From CAIOZA01 sp964464375 (GTDB lineage Bacteria > Bacteroidota > Ignavibacteria > Kapaibacteriales > UBA2268), in contig CAYXFU010000063.1 in assembly GCA_964464375.1 (NCBI GenBank), positions 1-12,018 on the forward strand: a stretch of 12,018 bases of DNA, in the 5' to 3' direction. The notes under the pieces are model-generated. The model made no database searches, had not been told where the DNA came from, and saw nothing but the letters and a program-made list of their open reading frames with translations. How positions within the stretch are numbered: position 1 is the first letter of the stretch; every line of letters begins with the position of its first letter. Shown one piece after another: positions 1 to 6,673 of the stretch. The translations under genes and the position numbers were made by a program.

Positions 1-3000
1 GATTTGAGTATTCGCAGTTTTGGCGACAGTATGTTTGGATCATCAAGTCCGGTTGATGGTATCCATTTGAACGATTTATACGGTAATGAGCCTTCCTCTG
101 CCTTACCGGCAAGAGTGATTGTGTATCCCGGACATATTGTTGTATCTGTTCCTGCACTGACTTTTACATTTGGCTGTACATAGACCATTATTGAATCACG
201 TACCATACAGCCTGCACTATCGGTGATTGTATAGTAGTACATTGTTGATACATCGGGTGTGGCAATCGGATTGGATGTATCCGACTTATTCAGACTTTTT
301 GAAGGTGACCATTTGTATTTGTAAGGGAGCAAGCCTCCGGTTACATTTGGTTTTAATATCGTTGAATTTCCCTTGCATACTGTTTGATTTGGAACTGCTG
401 ATAAAGTCATTTGCGGTGCTATATTTACAAGAACAGTGTCGTATCCTGTGCACCCAAGAGCATCTGTTACTTTGAGATAAAACTCAGTATCATTCTTTAG
501 AAGCACTGATAATGGGTTAGGTAAATTAATATCATTAAGCAGTAGTGCCGGAGACCATTCAAATTGATATGGAGGAGTGCCTGATGTTGCGGTTGCTTTA
601 AGCATTACAGCATGGTCATAGCAAATTACTGAGTCTTTACCGGCATTGGCTATTGGTTGCTTGACAATGATTGTCAATAGTGCATACTTTGTTACGCCGC
701 ATATATCTGTAAACGATAAAAATCCGGTTTCTTTTCCTGAGTTAGGCAAACCATTGAATCTGACATTAATTGATGCTAAACCATTCAATCCTAAATATAA
801 AGATTTATCCGGATTCAGTCCTAATATCTCAAAACGAGAAGACATATCAGCAAATTTCACAGTTGTTGGTATGGACGACAGATTTCTTAAAATAAGGTTA
901 ATATCAACAGTACTTTCCGGACAGATTACCTTACTAATCTTCAGAGTATCTAAGTTTGTTACTTCAAATACTACCTTTATTATATTTTTTACGCCATTAA
1001 GACTAATCGATTGTGGGTTAGGATATCCGGTATTGGCAATTGACAAAGTAGCAGTTTTATTGCCGGCTGAGAGAGTGGAGAACATCATCTGGAATCGGAC
1101 AGAATCTCCGGGAAGTAAATTCACAGGAAAAGATGTAGGCTCAACTACTGTAAAGGCTTCTACATTTGTTCCTGTTAAAGTTTTCCCGGTTATGTTAAAA
1201 TCGCAAAAGCCTGTGTTCTTGACATAGAAAGTATCAAGATCGCTTACTGAGCAAAATAATGTATCAAATTTAATACTGGATATAGCTTTGAGCTGTGGCC
1301 AGTCAATTGGTGTTGATATTTTTGTTATAAAAATATCAGATACACCACTTAAGCTTGCATCATAACTGCCGGATTTTATAGGAAAGTTAGAAGATCCAGT
1401 TCTTCCACAGATATAAGCCGCACCGGAACCATCAACTTTAACAAAATTTCCTATATCGTTTTGGGATCCTCCCAACAGAAAGGAATATATCAAACTTGTT
1501 GCTGATGAATTGAGCTTTGCAACAAAACAATCACTATTACCTTTATGCCCACATCCACCACTAATAGGAAAATTTGTAGAAAAAGTCTCACCTGTTATAA
1601 TAATATTATTACTGCCATCAATAGCAATATCATTAATAATATCTTCATCTGCTCCACCAAAATAAGTTGCAAAAGAAAGAGTTGAGAGTTTTGGATTCAA
1701 TTTCATTAGAAATCCGTCTCCATTGCCGCCACCATAATTTGATTGATAAACACTTGAAGTAACAGGAAGGCAGGAATTCTTTTGTAAACCTCCAATAATA
1801 ATATCACTATTCCCATCAATTTTTATCCGTTTTATTCCTATTTTGCTGTCAAGACAATTAGGATTAATGAATGTTGAATATATAATAGCAGAACCTGATG
1901 AATTAAGTTCAGTGATATAGCCACCATCATTGGTCTTAGTTGTCTGATATGCTCCTGCTGTAACAGGAAATGAAGAACTTTTATTTTCGCCGGTAACATA
2001 AATATGTCCACCTGATTCAACATCAATTCCGGTTGCACTGCTGCCATAATCAGTTCCATCATTACCATGTAAAAAAGTAGAAAAATACAATGAAGATAAA
2101 TTTGAAGTAAATCTTAAAACAAAGGCATCATTACCGACATATTTAGATTCCTGGAATGCACCTGTTGTTGTGTTAAAATCTGTTGAGTTAGTCTCTCCGC
2201 ATATATAAACAGAACCATCACTACTAATTTCTAAATCATAAGGAATTTCGTCAGATTCGCCACCGAAATAAGTGGAATTAATAAGTGATGAACCTGATGA
2301 ATTCAATTTTGTAACAAAACAATCAATGTTGCCTTTATTTGTTGGATGGAATGCCCCGGAAGTTACAGGAAAATTATTTGAGCTTGTGGATCCTGTAATA
2401 ATAATGTTGCCAGATCCATCAATCCCAATACCGGCTGGTTTGGAATAATTTGCCTGACCAATAAAAGTTGAAAATATTAATGAAGAGCCTGATGAATTTA
2501 GCTTTGTAACTGTTGCTGTATAAACATTATTAAAAGTTGCACTGTAAGCTCCCGATGTAATTGGGAAATCTGAAGAATTTGTTACTCCGTAAATAAATGA
2601 ATTTCCACTGCCATCAATAGTATATCCCATAATGTATTCTGAAGATTTACCGCCGATAAATGTAGAAAATATGATTGGGTCAATTATTAGTGGTTTAGAT
2701 CTGTCGTAATCTGATGTATTAAATCTAATTAAACCAGTATTCTGTAGATGAAATTTACAATCTATTTGATTTTTATTTTTGGCAACTTCCTGATAAGCAA
2801 ATATATCTGTCTGAACTACATCGCCAATACTTGTTTTTAGAATCAGTTCCCCACTTTCGTTAATGCTAATGCCATCCTGCCCGCTAAATTTCATCTGAAT
2901 TTGAGATACATCAGCACCTGGATTAACTATAAAATCATAACGTAAGCAGGAAAATATCTGATCAGTGTTTGTTTTATCCTCGAAATAATACCGTATATCT

Positions 3001-3401
3001 ATTCCTTTATATGCATCTCTAACAATTACTTCTTTACACAGAGGCACAAATGAAGCCCACTTTGTGGAATCATTACCAATAAAGTAGTTATAATATGGCT
3101 CTTGTTTCTCTTTGGTTAAATGATTGCAATTCTGTTGAATGCCATCATAGTTCAATCTAACAACATGACCTGTCCATATACTATCTTCAATTTTATAATA
3201 ATCATAAACAATGCCAGTTGTCGTTATCCATGCGTTCATACCATTCAGCTTAGCAAGGAATTTGACTTCAGGATTCCACTGTCCTTTATTTTCAATGAAT
3301 ATATTTGAATTGCCGGATTTTGATAGAATAGGTTCATCTTTGCCCATTAGCTCAAGAGCAGGATAGATGCATATCAGCAAGCAAATAAATAGTTTTCTCA
3401 T
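1..3401 (-). CDS. Giant secreted SBBP beta-propeller protein with Ig-like and SprB/PKD-like repeats (C-terminus beyond window)
   Basis: The frame is open from ATG at 3401 to the left edge (1133 codons, no stop), so it is partial only because the window ends. Residues 1-20 form a signal peptide (MRKLFICLLICIYPALELMG). Residues 34-240 hold the NKGQW-type domain (IENKGQWNPEVKF) that often precedes SBBP propellers. Residues 244-696 contain seven SBBP-like repeats of 59-69 residues, each of the form [IY]FSTF.GG...IDGSGN..ITG.T.S.NFP.TSGAY...VTKLNSSGSSL. Seven copies fit one seven-bladed propeller. Residues 697-806 resemble a choice-of-anchor-D/ASH Ig fold, 807-915 a second beta domain, and from about 918 three SprB/PKD-like repeats follow (VIC...GTPPYQFEWSP...VTDALGC), the third cut by the edge. 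Such proteins are usually exported to the surface in Bacteroidota, often by type IX secretion; a sorting domain would lie outside the window. The function is unknown; adhesion or surface display is inference. Confidence 0.9.
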   Translation of the reverse strand, partial: MRKLFICLLICIYPALELMGKDEPILSKSGNSNIFIENKGQWNPEVKFLAKLNGMNAWITTTGIVYDYYKIEDSIWTGHVVRLNYDGIQQNCNHLTKEKQEPYYNYFIGNDSTKWASFVPLCKEVIVRDAYKGIDIRYYFEDKTNTDQIFSCLRYDFIVNPGADVSQIQMKFSGQDGISINESGELILKTSIGDVVQTDIFAYQEVAKNKNQIDCKFHLQNTGLIRFNTSDYDRSKPLIIDPIIFSTFIGGKSSEYIMGYTIDGSGNSFIYGVTNSSDFPITSGAYSATFNNVYTATVTKLNSSGSSLIFSTFIGQANYSKPAGIGIDGSGNIIITGSTSSNNFPVTSGAFHPTNKGNIDCFVTKLNSSGSSLINSTYFGGESDEIPYDLEISSDGSVYICGETNSTDFNTTTGAFQESKYVGNDAFVLRFTSNLSSLYFSTFLHGNDGTDYGSSATGIDVESGGHIYVTGENKSSSFPVTAGAYQTTKTNDGGYITELNSSGSAIIYSTFINPNCLDSKIGIKRIKIDGNSDIIIGGLQKNSCLPVTSSVYQSNYGGGNGDGFLMKLNPKLSTLSFATYFGGADEDIINDIAIDGSNNIIITGETFSTNFPISGGCGHKGNSDCFVAKLNSSATSLIYSFLLGGSQNDIGNFVKVDGSGAAYICGRTGSSNFPIKSGSYDASLSGVSDIFITKISTPIDWPQLKAISSIKFDTLFCSVSDLDTFYVKNTGFCDFNITGKTLTGTNVEAFTVVEPTSFPVNLLPGDSVRFQMMFSTLSAGNKTATLSIANTGYPNPQSISLNGVKNIIKVVFEVTNLDTLKISKVICPESTVDINLILRNLSSIPTTVKFADMSSRFEILGLNPDKSLYLGLNGLASINVRFNGLPNSGKETGFLSFTDICGVTKYALLTIIVKQPIANAGKDSVICYDHAVMLKATATSGTPPYQFEWSPALLLNDINLPNPLSVLLKNDTEFYLKVTDALGCTGYDTVLVNIAPQMTLSAVPNQTVCKGNSTILKPNVTGGLLPYKYKWSPSKSLNKSDTSNPIATPDVSTMYYYTITDSAGCMVRDSIMVYVQPNVKVSAGTDTTICPGYTITLAGKAEEGSLPYKSFKWIPSTGLDDPNILSPKLRILK

Positions 3402-3430
3402 TCTCTTTCTTAGTAAGATTTTCGTTTTGT

Positions 3431-3487
3431 ACCATCCAAATTTAAAATAATAATTATTATAAAGCAATTATAATTTATGTGGATGGT
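3431..3487. repeat. Inverted repeat ACCATCCA/TGGATGGT with central AT palindrome
   Basis: ACCATCCA (3431-3438) is exactly inverted at 3480-3487. Similar flanks (GTTTTGT on one side, AAAACA on the other) extend the symmetry imperfectly. Inside lies the perfect 14-bp palindrome ATAATAATTATTAT (3447-3460). The structure encloses the candidate promoter of the propeller gene, and the left arm overlaps its -7 element, so it could be an operator or an RNA/DNA hairpin. The role is inference. Confidence 0.5.
3437..3468 (-). promoter_or_regulatory. Candidate Bacteroidota-type promoter of the propeller gene
   Basis: Read on the minus strand, ATTG (3468-3465) is followed after 20 nt by TAAATTTG (3444-3437), matching the Bacteroidota TTTG / TAnnTTTG pattern with one mismatch in the -33 element. 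Transcription would start near 3430 and give a leader of about 30 nt before the ATG at 3401. The region is AT-rich, so chance matches are possible. Confidence 0.45.
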
Positions 3488-3498
3488 AAAACAAAGAT

Positions 3499-3513
3499 GC
3501 CGAATCTTTCGGC
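3499..3513 (-). terminator. Hairpin, possible terminator of the DUF975 gene
   Basis: GCCGAA (3499-3504) pairs with TTCGGC (3508-3513) over a 3-nt loop. On the minus strand, downstream of the DUF975 stop at 3585, the hairpin is followed by the T-rich stretch ATCTTTGTTTTA, so it can act as a Rho-independent terminator. The 3-nt loop also resembles the hairpin family at 6276-6673, so it may instead be a stray copy of that element. Confidence 0.4.
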
Positions 3514-3584
3514 TGGGTCTGCAGATAATAATAAAGTAAGATTCAATTATATCTGGAAATGGGATAAGAATTTTACCACATTAT

Positions 3585-4262
3585 TTAGATCACAATAATT
3601 TCTTCTTCTGCTTTTTCCTTAATATCCTCATAGAATTTCCATAGTGAAACATAAAAATATGGAATCGTCCAGAAGAAACCGATTCCGAATGTTAAGATTG
3701 AAAAGATAAACCATAGTGAAAATCTCAACGAAAGCCCTAAAAGCTTTACTTTGTAGCCATCCATCATTTTCTTGCTTTTTCTGATTGCTTCCAGTGGTGA
3801 AATTGAAGTATCTTCGATCAAAATAAACGGTGCCATTGCATAAGACAATTGTGCTATTAAGCCTGGAATAATTAACAGCAATGTCCATAATATAGTGAAT
3901 AAATGAATCAGGAAATATATAGAAACTGAATTTTTGATATTCTTATATCCATAGAATATCTGCGCGATCTTCGCATCTTCAATCAGAGAAATAGAACGAC
4001 AAAAATAGATAAAACCCAGACTCAATGGACCGGTTAGGAGGATAAAAGTTAAAAAACTACCAATGGAAAACAATGAATTAATAAAATCCCCGAAAAGTGA
4101 TGTATTTTTTGTTATAGGTAGAATTAGATCAATATTCCAGGCAATAAAAATTGAGCAAATCTCAATGAAGATAAAGATTGTTGTGGCTCTAATCAACAAA
4201 TTCCATCTGCCTTTGAGACATTCGCGGGCACTTGTCATTAAATCAACATTATGAGTTGCCAT
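3585..4262 (-). CDS. DUF975-family integral membrane protein
   Basis: A 225-residue membrane protein of the DUF975 family. The N-terminus has the family opening (LMTSARECLKGRWNLLIRA, residues 8-26). It then has membrane segments at about 26-46, 62-88, 113-137 and 176-206. The C-terminal half matches the family well: FYGYKN (103-108), LWTLLLIIPGLIAQLSYAM (125-143), EAIRKSKKMMDGYK (158-171), TFGIGFFWTIPYFY (191-204) and FYEDI. A charged tail rich in E and K is probably cytoplasmic. I place the start at the ATG at 4262 because GGAG lies 5 nt upstream and the family N-terminus begins here. The frame extends upstream to a TTG at 4310, but this would add 16 unconserved residues and ignore the ribosome site. 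It is divergent from mraZ. The biochemical role of the family is not known. Confidence 0.85.
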   Translation of the reverse strand: MATHNVDLMTSARECLKGRWNLLIRATTIFIFIEICSIFIAWNIDLILPITKNTSLFGDFINSLFSIGSFLTFILLTGPLSLGFIYFCRSISLIEDAKIAQIFYGYKNIKNSVSIYFLIHLFTILWTLLLIIPGLIAQLSYAMAPFILIEDTSISPLEAIRKSKKMMDGYKVKLLGLSLRFSLWFIFSILTFGIGFFWTIPYFYVSLWKFYEDIKEKAEEEIIVI

Positions 4263-4267
4263 TTTAA

Positions 4268-4271
4268 CTCC
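4268..4271 (-). promoter_or_regulatory. Shine-Dalgarno GGAG that fixes the DUF975 start
   Basis: On the minus strand GGAG is followed by TTAAA and then ATG at 4262. The 5-nt spacing is good, and most genes in this window lack such a site, so it argues strongly for this start over the TTG at 4310. Confidence 0.7.
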
Positions 4272-4400
4272 GATTATGGTGTATTTATGTTTTAAAATGA
4301 TTAAAAGCAATTCAAAATTGATTTAAAAGAGGCAATATATATAAGATAATTAGCTAATTCTTCCGATTCAAAATTTATTTTCCCACAATCAGAAAATATA

Positions 4401-4433
4401 TTTGCATTGAATACAAGTATTTAGTTAAATTTG
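4401..4433 (+). promoter_or_regulatory. Candidate promoter of mraZ-rsmH (TTTG-N21-TAAATTTG)
   Basis: TTTG at 4401-4404 and TAAATTTG at 4426-4433 are separated by 21 nt, matching the Bacteroidota sigma-A consensus (TTTG at -33, TAnnTTTG at -7) at both boxes. Transcription would start near 4440, at the front edge of the putative MraZ boxes, leaving a leader of about 170 nt before the mraZ ATG. This is the best promoter match in the window. Confidence 0.6.
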
Positions 4434-4440
4434 TATTAAG

Positions 4441-4473
4441 TGGTGGTGAAAAGTGGGGAAAAGTGGTGAGTTT
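4441..4473 (+). promoter_or_regulatory. Putative MraZ operator: tandem TGG boxes with 10-bp period
   Basis: Three consecutive 10-bp units begin at 4444, 4454 and 4464: TGGTGAAAAG, TGGGGAAAAG, TGGTGAGTTT, with one more TGG at 4441. MraZ proteins are known to bind tandem G-rich boxes in front of their own gene (TGGG repeats in E. coli, AAAGTG-type repeats in mollicutes). AAAAGTGG occurs here twice exactly 10 bp apart. The position, just after the -7 box, fits repression of mraZ-rsmH by MraZ. Confidence 0.65.
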
Positions 4474-4512
4474 TTCCAACTGTTTCCCAAATCTTTCTAA
4501 CCATTGAATACA

Positions 4513-4590
4513 AGCGGGTTTTGAAGTATATTTTTTGAAAATACAATCTTACATCTGGAATTTTTCTTCCAATTTGCCCGCTGATGTAAG
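4513..4590 (+). promoter_or_regulatory. Structured mraZ leader, possible pseudoknot RNA
   Basis: In the transcribed leader, CTTACATC (4548-4555) pairs exactly with GATGTAAG (4583-4590). Inside it TGGAA (4556-4560) pairs with TTCCA (4567-4571) over a 6-nt loop. The unpaired CCCGCT (4577-4582), directly abutting the 3' strand of the long stem, is complementary to AGCGGG upstream (4513-4518), which would make a pseudoknot. A further hairpin, GTAT/ATAC with inner TTT/AAA (4526-4544), fits between. The structure ends 23 nt before the ATG, so it could influence ribosome access. I know of no named RNA family with this shape; it is a hypothesis from base pairing alone. Confidence 0.35.
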
Positions 4591-4613
4591 TATTAAAAGA
4601 ACAATTTACGAAA

Positions 4614-5078
4614 ATGTCAGTTTATTTCAAAGGATCGGACACACACTCAATCGACAGCAAGGGCAGAGTCGCTGTGCCGGCTAAGATGCGCAAGCAGGTT
4701 ACGCCGGAAGCGAAGGAAACTTTTGTTGTTACAAGAGGCGTGGACAAATGCATCGTTGCTTATCCTTTGGATGAATGGGAGAGCTATTCCGAGAACATGC
4801 GCAAATTGAATTTGTTCAACCCCAAGGAACGATACGTAATCAACGTAATGAACATGTGGATGGACGAAATCGAGATGGACGCACAATCGAGGATTAATCT
4901 ACCGAAGAGACTGCAGGAGTTCGCCGGAATAAAGGATAAAGTTCTTGTGGTGGGAATGATCAACCACATTGCAATCTGGAATCCCGAAGAACACGAAGCA
5001 TACATATCCAAACTCGAAGAGGAACAGCCCTACGAACAAGCCGTTCAGCAAGTGTTTGAAATGACAAGGCATGAGTAA
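4614..5078 (+). CDS. mraZ: Transcriptional regulator MraZ
   Basis: A 154-residue protein with the two tandem SpoVT-AbrB-like/MraZ half-domains of the family and its usual length. Each half carries the DxxxR signature: D14-SKG-R18 in HSIDSKGRVAVPAKMRK and D89-AQS-R93 in MDAQSRINLPKRL. MraZ forms rings and binds repeated G-rich boxes upstream of its own gene, repressing the dcw operon. Matching boxes are present at 4441-4473. The ATG at 4614 has no clear Shine-Dalgarno, which is common in Bacteroidota. The reading frame overlaps rsmH by 8 nt (ATGAGTAA), so the pair is translationally coupled. Base composition is richer in G+C than most of the flanking genes. Confidence 0.97.
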   Translation: MSVYFKGSDTHSIDSKGRVAVPAKMRKQVTPEAKETFVVTRGVDKCIVAYPLDEWESYSENMRKLNLFNPKERYVINVMNMWMDEIEMDAQSRINLPKRLQEFAGIKDKVLVVGMINHIAIWNPEEHEAYISKLEEEQPYEQAVQQVFEMTRHE

Positions 5079-6051
5079 GAAAAAAAAAGGCATCAAAAAC
5101 AAGAAGTTCTTATCAGTTGAAGATGCGGCAGAATATGATTATCATCTGCCGGTTATGCTCCGCCGGACAATTGACTACCTGGTGACTGACGTCAACGGGA
5201 TTTATGTGGACGGAACTTTAGGAGGCGGAGGGCATGCAGCAGAAATACTATCGAGACTGAGCTTTGGGGGAAAACTGCTCGCTTTCGATAAAGACGAGGA
5301 AGCAATAGAACACTGTCGTGCGAAATTCTGGGGGGAGTTAAGCACGGATACACCAAGAATCGTTTTCGTAAACGATTCATTTGATAAGGCATGCGATTTA
5401 GCAGAACGAGGAAGGATTAGCGGTATTTTGCTTGACCTGGGATTATCTTCGCATCAGCTCGATGACGGGGAACGAGGTTTTAGTTTCAGGCAGAATGCGC
5501 CAATTGACATGAGGTTCGGCGGAAAGGGGGAATCTGCCGAAACCTTGCTAAACGCATCGGGCGCAGAAGAGTTAGAGAGAATTTTTAGCCGTTACGGCGA
5601 AGAACCTTTCTCACGAAGTATAGCGCGGAGGATCGCTGAGGTCACCCGCGCAACGCCTATCAAAAACACCTTCGATCTGGCTAACATTATCGATCAAATT
5701 GTTCCAAAAAGATTCCTAAACAAAACTCTGGCGCGTGTGTTCCAGGCGATACGCATAGCTGTCAATCACGAGCTGGACGTACTCGAAACTACACTAAAAA
5801 ATATTCCGGATTCACTCGCAAGTGGTGGACGTATCGTTGTTCTCTCCTATCATTCACTCGAAGACAGAATCGTGAAGAATGTTTTCCGCGATAAATCAAA
5901 GATTATTCAATCCGACAGCCCGTTTGCAGAGCCAGCAGCATTGCCCACACTAAAGATTATCACAAACAAGCCAATAATTGCCGACGAATCAGAACTAACC
6001 GAAAATCCCCGCGCCAGAAGTGCCAAGCTGAGAGTAGCGGAGAAAATTTAA
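5071..6051 (+). CDS. rsmH: 16S rRNA (cytosine-1402 N4) methyltransferase RsmH (MraW)
   Basis: A 326-residue SAM-dependent methyltransferase that methylates N4 of C1402 in 16S rRNA, in the P-site region of the 30S subunit. Family landmarks appear in order: HLPVML (25-30); the SAM loop DGTLGGGGH (47-55); FDKD (72-75); LLDLGLSSHQLDD (120-132) followed by RGFSFR and IDMRF (145-149); RYGEEPFSRSIARRI (174-188) of the insert domain; ARVFQAIRIAVNHEL (221-235); LSYHSLEDRIVK (258-269); and the C-terminal NPRARSAKLR (312-321). About 20 extra lysine-rich residues precede the conserved start. The start ATG lies inside the mraZ stop region. In most bacteria ftsL and a PBP gene follow; here the next 800 bp have no gene and the following genes face the other way. 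Confidence 0.97.
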   Translation: MSKKKKGIKNKKFLSVEDAAEYDYHLPVMLRRTIDYLVTDVNGIYVDGTLGGGGHAAEILSRLSFGGKLLAFDKDEEAIEHCRAKFWGELSTDTPRIVFVNDSFDKACDLAERGRISGILLDLGLSSHQLDDGERGFSFRQNAPIDMRFGGKGESAETLLNASGAEELERIFSRYGEEPFSRSIARRIAEVTRATPIKNTFDLANIIDQIVPKRFLNKTLARVFQAIRIAVNHELDVLETTLKNIPDSLASGGRIVVLSYHSLEDRIVKNVFRDKSKIIQSDSPFAEPAALPTLKIITNKPIIADESELTENPRARSAKLRVAEKI

Positions 6052-6082
6052 AAAAATTAATATTTAAGAATTGATAATTGAT

Positions 6083-6126
6083 AATTGCACTTTTTGCATA
6101 ATTTGCATCGTGTTTTTGGAATTTTG
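6083..6126 (+). repeat. Direct repeat, left copy (about 44 bp)
   Basis: Begins AATTGCAC and contains TTTGCATCGTGTTTTTG and AATTTTG. It matches 6348-6390 with few mismatches and one or two small indels, about 265 bp away. The core TTGCATCGTGTTTTTG is identical in both. It ends where the outer arm of the palindrome begins. The sequence TTGCATCG suggests kinship with the GCATC hairpin at 6396-6408. Confidence 0.7.
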
Positions 6127-6262
6127 AAAACCTTATTTGTATTTGATGCTGAACCTTAGTAAAAATTCGTGCCACGTTGAGTTTGACCTTATTCGAATAA
6201 GGTTTATGGTCTTTGATGTATGGCTGGTTACTAAGGTTAAAAAGAATGAAATAAGGTTTTCA
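6125..6262. repeat. 138-bp concentric palindrome of three nested inverted repeats (ACCTTA/TAAGGT)
   Basis: Three inverted-repeat pairs share nearly the same centre (6193.5-6195). The outer is 14 bp, 6125-6138 with 6249-6262. The middle is 11 bp, AACCTTAGTAA (6152-6162) with its complement at 6228-6238. The inner is the perfect 18-bp palindrome ACCTTATTCGAATAAGGT (6186-6203). All three arms contain ACCTTA on the left and TAAGGT on the right, giving six copies of one hexamer in mirror order. The sequence between arms is not symmetric. It could be a small non-autonomous element, a protein-binding array, or a long bulged RNA hairpin that ends rsmH transcription. Confidence 0.75.
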
Positions 6263-6275
6263 CTTTTTTCAGGTC

Positions 6276-6673
6276 GCTCCGATGGAGCTTTTGTTCGTTA
6301 TTATATTTGATTTCTACAAACAGATCGCTACTACGTAGCTTAAGACAAATTGAACTTTTGCATCGATTGCATCGTGTTTTTGAATTTTAGTTTTTGCATC
6401 GAAGATGCAGAATATGAATAACCACGGGTGAAACCCGTGGAGATGATAAATTTTTCCGGAAACACCGTAGGTGTGAAATCTTAATAGAAAAAAGTGAAGG
6501 AGAGAACGTCGAAGCCCCGTAGGGGCGGTATCTCCTTTCGATATAAAAATCAATTTCGCTCCTACGGAGCTTTGGTAACAGGTTGGGGCGATTTTCTATT
6601 AATATTCCATCCCTACGGGATTTTGAGATATAGTTTGTATCGTTTACTATACATATTCCATCCCAAACGGGAT
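6276..6673. repeat. Array of nine short self-complementary hairpins, mostly 5-bp stem and 3-nt loop
   Basis: Hairpins lie at 6276-6288 (GCTCC-GAT-GGAGC), 6327-6339 (GCTAC-TAC-GTAGC), 6396-6408 (GCATC-GAA-GATGC), 6422-6440 (CCACGGGT-GAA-ACCCGTGG), 6462-6474 (ACACC-GTA-GGTGT), 6514-6526 (GCCCC-GTA-GGGGC), 6558-6570 (GCTCC-TAC-GGAGC), 6609-6621 (ATCCC-TAC-GGGAT) and 6660-6673 (ATCCC-AAAC-GGGAT). Stems differ but every change is compensated. Loops are mostly TAC or its complement GTA. Five of the eight centre-to-centre spacings are 44-52 bp, four of them 51-52; the others are 69, 29 and 37. The last two units also share ATATTCCATCCC upstream. This resembles REP-like intergenic repeats, but no REP-associated Y1 transposase is in the window. 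Confidence 0.8.
6348..6390 (+). repeat. Direct repeat, right copy (about 43 bp)
   Basis: Begins AATTGAAC and carries TTGCATCGTGTTTTTG followed by AATTTTAG. It is the partner of 6083-6126. Together the two copies bracket the palindrome and the first two hairpins of the array. They may mark the ends of an inserted segment or a duplicated unit. Confidence 0.7.

Noticed and set aside
646..1227. Plus-strand open frame of 193 codons
   Set aside because: It lies antisense to the Ig-like/SprB part of the large minus-strand gene, whose translation is continuous and has clear domains. The antisense product has no recognisable features.
1838..2068. Minus-strand open frame of 76 codons inside the propeller gene
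   Set aside because: It is a shifted frame of propeller repeats 4-5; the true frame shows the repeat pattern (YVTGENKSSSFPVTAGAY).
4263..4310. Upstream TTG start extending the DUF975 protein by 16 residues
   Set aside because: The internal ATG at 4262 has GGAG at 5 nt and the DUF975 N-terminus begins there. The extension is not family-like.
6125..6262. Complete insertion sequence
   Set aside because: There is no transposase frame within or beside the palindrome and no clear target-site duplication. At most it is a small non-autonomous element.
6314..6553. Minus-strand open frame of 79 codons in the repeat region
   Set aside because: It is composed of hairpin repeats read on the other strand, with no protein-like pattern.
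6276..6673. CRISPR array
   Set aside because: Repeats are not identical, only their fold is. Spacing varies from 29 to 69 bp, there are no uniform spacers and no cas genes are nearby.
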